NCBI GenBank assembly: GCA_963573315.1
Contig: OY752142.1
Span: 1,426,001-1,490,000 of the forward strand
DNA: 64,000 bases
Reading direction: 5' to 3'
Source: Entomortierella parvispora
Lineage: Eukaryota > Mortierellomycota > Mortierellomycetes > Mortierellales > Mortierellaceae
The translations under genes were made by a program, and so were the position numbers. Of this stretch, positions 57,742 to 64,000 are shown in pieces (positions within the stretch are counted from its first letter, which is position 1; each line of letters begins with the position of its first letter). The notes under the pieces were generated by a model. The model was not told the origin of the DNA. It searched no databases and saw only the letters and a program-made list of their open reading frames with translations.

Positions 57742-58208
57742 TGCGTGAGGAGGAAGGGGGTATGTGTGGTTGGCTGTCGCGGGAGGGGGAGAAAAGGATA
57801 TAAAGAGACAGAGGAGGGTGGCTCTTTGTTTTATAGTCGGGAAAGACGCGAAGAGTGAACGAAGGAGCGATGCTGCGGTAGCAAAACGAATGACAAATGC
57901 ACACAAGAAAGAAAAAAAAGAAAAAAAAAAAAAAAGATTTGTGTTTTGATGACTGTCTTTTCGGGTTGGTGGCAAACACCGCTTGGATCGGGATCAGTCG
58001 TCAGTCAATCACGCATCTCAGCCACGCACCACTGTCCCCCATGTCCCCTCCCCTTTGTTGTTTTATTTGTATGCCCTGCTCTTCTCCTTGTCCTCCTTGT
58101 CCTCCCCGTCCAGCTTTGGTGAGTGTTCTCGGTCCGTTTGAATGTTCTTTTTATTTTCAAAATGCTAAGAAAGTATGGTTTTTTTTGGCTGTACAAGGGA
58201 TATCCTAC
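57742..58208. other. Interval upstream of the Sqt1-like gene
   Basis: 467 bp with A-rich runs at 57905-57935. It holds the Sqt1-like promoter and the 3' end of the 6-phosphogluconate dehydrogenase gene. No further gene was seen. Confidence 0.5.
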
Positions 58209-60648
58209 TTAGGCGAGGTAGGTGGTCGAGGCAACGTTGCCTCCACGGCCAGTCCAGTTGGTGTGGACCCAGTCCTCGTTGTCCAAGCGCTGGTAGGTGT
58301 GGGCTCCAAAGTAATCTCTCTGGGCCTGGAGCAAGTTGGCGGGCAAGACCTTGGTGCGGTATCCGTCAAAGAAGGCCAAGGCAGAGGACAAGGCGGGGGC
58401 GGGGATGCCCGAGAGAGCAGCCTGGGAAACAACGTTTCTCCAGCCCTGGGTGGCCTCGGTCACGGCCTTGGTGAAGAAGGGGTCGAACAACAAGTTCTCG
58501 AGGTTGGGGTTCTTGGTGTAGGCAGTCTTGATGTCGCCCAAGAAAACAGAGCGAATAATGCAACCACCGCGCCACATCAAGGCAATACCAGCGTTGTTCA
58601 AGTGCCAGCCGTTCTCCTTGGCAGCCTCACGCATCAACATGAAACCCTGAGCATACGAGATGATCTTGGAGGCATAGAGAGCCTTGGAGACATCGTGGAT
58701 GAACTGCTTCTTGTCACCAGTGAACTTGGCGTTGGGGCCGGCGAGGATCTCGGAAGCACGGACACGCTCGTTCTTGATGGCAGAGAGGCAACGGGCAAAG
58801 ACGGCCTCACCGATCAAGGTGACGGGCATGCCGTTGTCGAGAGCAGAGACGACAGTCCATTTGCCGGTTCCCTTCTACACTCGCGTTTGCATAGAAACAT
58901 AAAAAGAAGATGCAAGAAGGTGAGTAACTGGACATGGCAGCGGAGAGGTGGACTTGTTTTTTTTGTTGGGATCAGAGATAGAGGAGTTGAATCAAAAATC
59001 GAACCGAATCATATCGATCGTATCTGTAATCAGTGAGCGCTGATAGTGAACTGAATTTGATACACAGCGTGCCGCGGTGTGGTGTGATGCGCTGTGATGA
59101 CGCGACCCCGCCTGGACGCCACCACCGCTTGTCCCCTTTGAGCCATTGAACTGTGGGGAACACAGAAGAGCCTCGATCTGGTTTTTTTTGTCTTCTTTGC
59201 TGCCTGTCGGGCTTGATCTGCCCAATGCTGCACTGAGCAGCTCGTCTACAATCCAGTCCCAGATCTGATAAAAGGGAACTCTCACCCCCACTCCTCCAAA
59301 ATGGGCAACCGAAGTACTGATCAATACAAAAGAAACGCGCAGTCTTTACCTGTCCAGCAGTGTCCTTGATGTGCTCGACCAAAGGAGAACCATCGGTGTC
59401 CTTGAACTTGAGGATATCACGAGTGATCTCAATAAGGTACGAGTCAAGCTCACCCTTGTTCCACTCGGTGAAGATGTCTCCGAGCTCATCGGCAGACAAT
59501 CCAAGGGTGTCCTTCAAGATCTGGTAGGCCTCGCAGATCATCTGCATATCACCGTACTCAATTCCGTTGTGGACCATCTTGACGTAGTGACCAGCTCCAG
59601 TCTCACCAACCCAGTCGCAGCAGGGCTCGCCATCAACCTTGGCAGCAATAGCCTGGAAGATGGGCTTGACGTGGGGCCTTTGTTGTATCAATTGTCAAAA
59701 AAGAAAGGAAATGATTAATGTCCATTGAAGAAAAAGAAAAAAAATTCATTGCGCAGTGATCAGAATGAGAACAATGGAACAATGAGCAAAAGCGGGTCGG
59801 TCCTTGTACGTACCAGGCAGCGGTGGAACCGCCGGGCATCATCGAGGGACCATAACGGGCACCCTCCTCGCCTCCAGAGACACCGCATCCAACAAAGAGG
59901 AAGCCCTTGGCCTCGAGCTCTTTGGTGCGGCGGATGGTATCGGGGAAGTGAGAGTTGCCTCCGTCAATGATAATATCACCGGGCTCCAGGAAAGGCAAGA
60001 CCTGGGCAATGAAGTCGTCGACGGCCTGGCCAGCCTTGACGAGCATCATGACCTTGCGGGGACGCTTCAGCTTCTTGCAGAACTCCTCGATCGAGTGAGC
60101 GCCAACGATCTTGGTACCCTTGGCCTCGTTGGCCAAGAAGTGGTCGACCTTGGAGACGGTTCTGTTGTAGGCGCAGACGGTGAAACCGTGGTCGTCCATG
60201 TTGAGAATCAAGTTCTGACCCTAACAGACGGAAGGCGGCGAGAACCATTCGATCATTCATGCAGATACAACAACAGTACGCACAGGACCATGGAAAGAGA
60301 AGGAAAGGCGTGAGAAACTGGTCATGCACCCGTAATTGCTTCATAGCGTTCTTTCCCTTTAGGCCAGTGCGGCGCGAAATTGAAGGGAGAATTGCTTACC
60401 ATGACGGCCAAACCGATAAGACCGATATCAGCACTGGAGGAAAAAGAGGCAAAGGATGCAAGAAAGGCAAGAGAGAGAGGCGATCAGATCGAATATCAGT
60501 ACTCTTTCGTTCTTCACAGGAATAAGAGTAAGAACAAAAAAAAACGCGAAGTAAACGCAAAAAGCAAGGACGTGCAATCTTCATGGAAGACGAAGGCGCA
60601 TGCAATAAGGGGGAACGAGCGACTAACGTACACTGCAGCGGTAGACAT
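58209..60648 (-). CDS. gnd1: 6-phosphogluconate dehydrogenase, decarboxylating
   Basis: Five exons in phase (60632-60648, 60400-60433, 59814-60220, 59350-59677, 58209-58874) encode 483 residues, the canonical length. It converts 6-phosphogluconate to ribulose-5-phosphate and CO2, making cytosolic NADPH. Motifs: [17 protein letters not shown] (Rossmann), [10 protein letters not shown] (cofactor Arg), [31 protein letters not shown], and the signature [13 protein letters not shown] created by splicing exon 4 to exon 5. The C-terminal part has [13 protein letters not shown]. The first two exons are tiny (17 and 34 nt), and intron 4 is 475 bp. In oleaginous fungi this enzyme is a main NADPH source for lipid synthesis; that link is from general knowledge. 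Confidence 0.97.
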
Positions 60649-60994
60649 GTTGAGAGAGAGAGTAGAGTGTGTGGGTGGGGATGGACAAGAGAGGAGGGAT
60701 GAGGAAGAGAGAATGAATCAGAAGAAGAGAGAAGAAAAGTCTTCGCGCTTCTCTTCTTTTTTTTTTGTCAAACCCCAGAAAAAAATTAACCAGAGCTTAA
60801 GGGTGTGATCTTTGCGGCATACTATATGCGGGATAAAAATGTGCAATGCTTAACGCGTATTTATTGGTTGGCCAGGACCCTCCGTTCCTGGAGATAAAGT
60901 CAAGGAAGACCCATGCGAGCCTGAGGACAGACTGGAAGCCTCACGGATGGACACTTTTGCCATAATTGCAGGGTCCCCTGTTATAGGTATTGAG
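60649..60994. other. Interval between 6-phosphogluconate dehydrogenase and the C2H2 gene
   Basis: 346 bp: a GA-rich leader (60650-60740), A/T runs and the 3' region of the C2H2 gene. No separate gene was seen. Confidence 0.5.
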
Positions 60995-63900
60995 TTACTG
61001 CTGTTGTTGTTGTTGCTGCTGCTGATACTCTTGCTGTTGTGTAGTTGGTGGTGACGATGGCTGCTGATGTGGCATCTCAAGCGCTGACTGGGGATGAATT
61101 ACCGGTGTGGCCTCCACTTCAGGTACACGTTGAAGCGTAAGCTCCTGTGGTTGACCATGGGTGACCGATACGGCGCCTGAAGCTTGGTGGAGAGGAATTA
61201 CTCTGATTTCTGGTACCACGTAAGTCAGCTTCGTGTTATGCATTTGAGGGTGCAAGTGTTGCTGCTCACGCAAATGTGACTGAAGGCGGATGACTTCCTC
61301 CTGCTGCTGTTGTCGCTGTTGTTGTCGCTGTTGTTGTCGTTGTTGTCGTGGTTGTAGCTGTTGCTGCAGCACTTGAAGATGTAGTTGCAGTGGCTCCCCT
61401 GGTTGTACTGCTCCGTGATGGTACTGTTGCGATTGTTGTTGATTCCGGTACTGAATCTGTGGCAGTTGGTACTGACTCTCGGATGACATAACGTGCTTAG
61501 TTTCCATGCCCAGTCCGAGTGTAGTGACCGTAACCAGTGGGAGCTCCAAAAGATTGCTACCAATAGTCCGAAATGTCGAGTCGCTGCCACCACCCGTCAT
61601 ATTGGCGCGCCGGTCTGTGTGTGTCCGAACGTGCCGCTTGAGGTTGCTGCTCACATTAAAGCACTTATTGCAGATATCGCAAATATGAGGTCTCTGTAGA
61701 CGATAATAAAGGTGAATGTTAATAAGTGGCTGTTTGATATGGTCGAACCTTGGCCCGGCTGTAGAGAACAGCGAGACTTCACCTGTCCTGTGTGCGTCAA
61801 CTTATGGGTCTCCAATTGACTGGGCCTTGAGAATCGTTTGTTGCAGGTCAAGCAGCGGTGACGTCGAGTATCCTGGGCTTGCTTATTGGACTTTGAGATC
61901 TTGCCCTTGCCGCCTCCACTTTTGCCGCTGACTCCTCTCCTGGAGGATCGTACCTTTAGACGCTTATGGCGTCTCCTGTGCTTGCCATAGCTCGCTCTCC
62001 CACCAGTGCTCTCATCCTCGTCATCGTCACTCTCTCCGGACGAATCTCCTTCGTCGCTCTCAGAGTCTCCCTCATCCTCCCCACTATCATCTCCACTTCG
62101 ATCACTAGAGGCCTCGGCGGAGCTCTCGTCATGGACACCACCCTCGTTACCGTCACAGCTGCCCCCATCCTCTCCTCTATCAACCTCGCCCGCGATACGA
62201 GGACGTGCTGTTCGTCTGGACAGAGGTCTCTCATTCTCTGTCGACAGCGATCTTCTCTTTTTCTGCTGCTTAGACCTCTTCCTTTTGGAAAGACGACCCA
62301 TCTGCCCACGGTTGTATTCCGTCTTCCACTGTTCAAAGAGAGCTCTTATTCTTTCGGTCGAATAGAAGCCAGCTTGACCGAGGATGAAATCTTCTGGATC
62401 GTTTTTATCAGCCACTTCTACTCGTGATTCGTTCGACTATGGGTTGAAGAATTGGAGAGAAATGAGTACGAGAACCTGTACAGAAGATAGATATGATAAG
62501 CTGTACGAACTTTGGATGGTAGCGCGCTCCGCTGATCTAGTAACAGGGGGCTTTTCTTCCTGAGGGTACTGAATTCTGGGTCCTCATTCGTGGCGGATTC
62601 GTATCCTCCTGGCTGGCCTGTCCACAACAACGGAGTTCAAAAGAAGTATACGACTGATTAGCTCTCCAGGAATTATGGACAACACGCTATGACACTTCGA
62701 TGAAATACCTCCTCCTATCCTCTTACGTGCACGCTCTTCGATCGTTTTTCCGATCCCAGAGCTCAACCTCCTCGCAGTTGGCACGCCATCCATGCCCATC
62801 TCCAAATCCTGATTCTGGCTCTCGTTGTGCATGATATTTCCTTCGGTAGAGTCTATGGACCACGACTGGTGAAAGTTCTGGTTTGTTGAACCTCCTGTCA
62901 AATTCTTTTCCTGATACTTTTTTAGGCTCTGACCATCCATGCTCCTTAGAGGCACCTCAGGGAAAACAGATGGTGAGGTGCTTGATTGTCCATCAAAAAA
63001 GCTCTCTGTAAACCTCTTCTTGGGTGAGGCAGAGCGGCCAAAACCTGCCAGGTCATCTGGCAGTCTCTGAGAGTTTCTTGTTGCAGGCGAAAGAAACCGT
63101 GGAGCCCTCGGTGGCGACGGAGGCGGAGGCGGTGGGAACGAGGGGCTACCGGGTAGGTTTCTTTTTAACCTATCTCCTTGGACTTCGGTAGATTCTACAA
63201 CTCTTGCTTGACGCCTCTTATTCAACTGTGTGGTTTCAGGCACTCCATCCTGCCCCATCATTTCTGCAGCACTAGATACATTTGCCTGGCCAGATTCGTT
63301 GCATGAAAGGTCGTTTGTTTGTTGTCCTTGGACAGACGGAGACTTTCCTTGGTTTTGCATAACTGGGCTATCATTGATCTTGGGGAAATCTTGTGTCGAA
63401 TGCCACTCATAAGGATGGGTGCCAGCCATTGGATAATAGTTTGCATGACGAAATGTCGTGTCCGAGTCTGAATATCGTCTCTCCAGAACTTCGTCAGATG
63501 GGGTAGAAGACGAACATACTGATGACGAGACTACAGAGCGCCTTTTCATAGCAAGTTCTGTGGACGGTACTTTGGATTTCTGAGTGATTGCTTGGTTGCT
63601 CCCAGAAGACCAAGGTTGCGTCTCAATTTCAAAGCTGTCCAAATAAGGAGCCAAATGCCGGACTACCTTCACCCTATTGTTTGTTGCCCAATCCCCAGGG
63701 CTTCGGTACGCTTGCTGCTGCTGTTGCAGCGATGGTAGTTGCAGCTGTGGTAGTTGCAGTTGTTTCTGTTGTTGCTGATGTTGCCGCTGAGACGGTTGTT
63801 CACGTCTAGGAGCTTCATCATGACCTTGCTGGAATGTTTGCGTCAGTTGGTCGTCGTTTTGTCCGTATTTTTCTCCATGGTTTATTGGAGTTAATGGACG

Positions 63901-64000
63901 TGCTTGTTGCCTTCCCAGTTCCATTTCCTGACCAGCAGAGCCGCTTTGTCGCTGACGCTGACCAGGATTAAAGTTTTGTTGCTGTTGCTGTTGCTGTTGC
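60995..64000 (-). CDS. C2H2 zinc-finger regulator, Gln-rich, 5' end outside window
   Basis: Four exons in phase: beyond 64000 to 62727, 62511-62617, 61783-62436 and 60995-61693. Exon 1 stays open to the window edge (polyQ then NFNPGQRQRQSG), so the start is missing. The protein has a long disordered N-terminus with a Pro run (FPPPPPPSPP), then a conserved-looking segment DFILGQAGFYSTERIRALFE, QWKTEYNRGQ, a basic RKRSKQQKKRRS nuclear signal, an acidic Ser/Asp block, and KHRRRHKRLKVRSSRRG. Two adjacent C2H2 fingers follow, CLTCNKRFSRPSQLETHKLTH and CDICNKCFNVSSNLKRHVRTH (C-x2-C-x12-H-x3-H), with the intron exactly in the inter-finger linker. The C-terminus is Gln-rich and ends in polyQ. It is probably a DNA-binding transcription regulator. 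The donor of exon 2 (GTTCGT) is weak but the only one keeping frame. Confidence 0.83.

Noticed and set aside
61735-61765. GGTTCGACC-like box suggesting a tRNA on the minus strand
   Set aside because: No cloverleaf; it falls in the intron between the two zinc-finger exons.

Overview
This window is nuclear DNA from a filamentous fungus. Genes are split by many short introns (about 60-110 bp, GT-AG, a few probably GC-AG), regulators carry long glutamine tracts, and a chitin synthase, a velvet regulator, a Zn2Cys6 factor and a GH81 beta-1,3-glucanase are present. Protein style and intron density suggest an early-diverging oleaginous lineage such as Mortierellomycota; this is inferred from family resemblance, not from a search. 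I assembled 20 protein-coding genes exon by exon, most of them phase-checked. I saw no rRNA, tRNA, CRISPR array or transposon.

Layout. 1-2903 (-): 5' part of an Spt23/Mga2-type membrane-tethered transcription factor. 4213-5597 (-): a velvet factor hidden in seven small exons. 6836-9739 (-): secreted GH81 endo-beta-1,3-glucanase. 10091-10888 (+): DNAJC8/Spf31-like J-protein. 11375-13859 (+): peroxisomal acyl-CoA oxidase. 15725-17499 (+): bHLH factor with an E-box-binding basic region. 17882-19644 (-): mitochondrial acyl-CoA dehydrogenase. 20046-23089 (+): large SET/MYND protein. 23363-24019 (-): mitochondrial ribosomal protein bS21m. 24271-25087 (+): PBDC1/Chp1-like protein. 26261-27142 (+): DUF4203/TMEM198-like membrane protein. 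27570-29240 (+): Ser-rich unknown. 29327-32597 (-): AFG2B/SPATA5L1-like double AAA ATPase. 33018-35896 (+): membrane-anchored ZZ-finger/EF-hand protein. 36257-37517 (+): mitochondrial [2Fe-2S] ferredoxin. 37772-42692 (-): giant Zn2Cys6 factor. 44928-47048 (+): unknown Q-rich protein. 51326-55729 (+): class IV-like chitin synthase. 56023-57741 (-): AAMP/Sqt1 WD40 protein. 58209-60648 (-): 6-phosphogluconate dehydrogenase. 60995-64000 (-): C2H2 regulator, 5' end outside the window.

Functional themes. Lipid and redox metabolism: the Spt23/Mga2-like factor, acyl-CoA oxidase, acyl-CoA dehydrogenase and the NADPH-producing 6-phosphogluconate dehydrogenase. Cell wall: chitin synthase and GH81 glucanase. 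Ribosome biogenesis and protein quality control: AFG2B-like ATPase, Sqt1, PBDC1/Chp1 and bS21m. Transcription control: five DNA-binding or velvet factors plus a SET/MYND protein.

Most notable observations: a Glu-to-Gln change in the D2 Walker B motif of the AFG2B-like ATPase; a 15-nt microexon inside the ZZ-finger gene; a velvet gene that has no long ORF; two probable GC-AG introns; recurrent paired homopolymer runs inside introns; and paired CACGTG sites upstream of the acyl-CoA dehydrogenase close to an HER-type bHLH gene.
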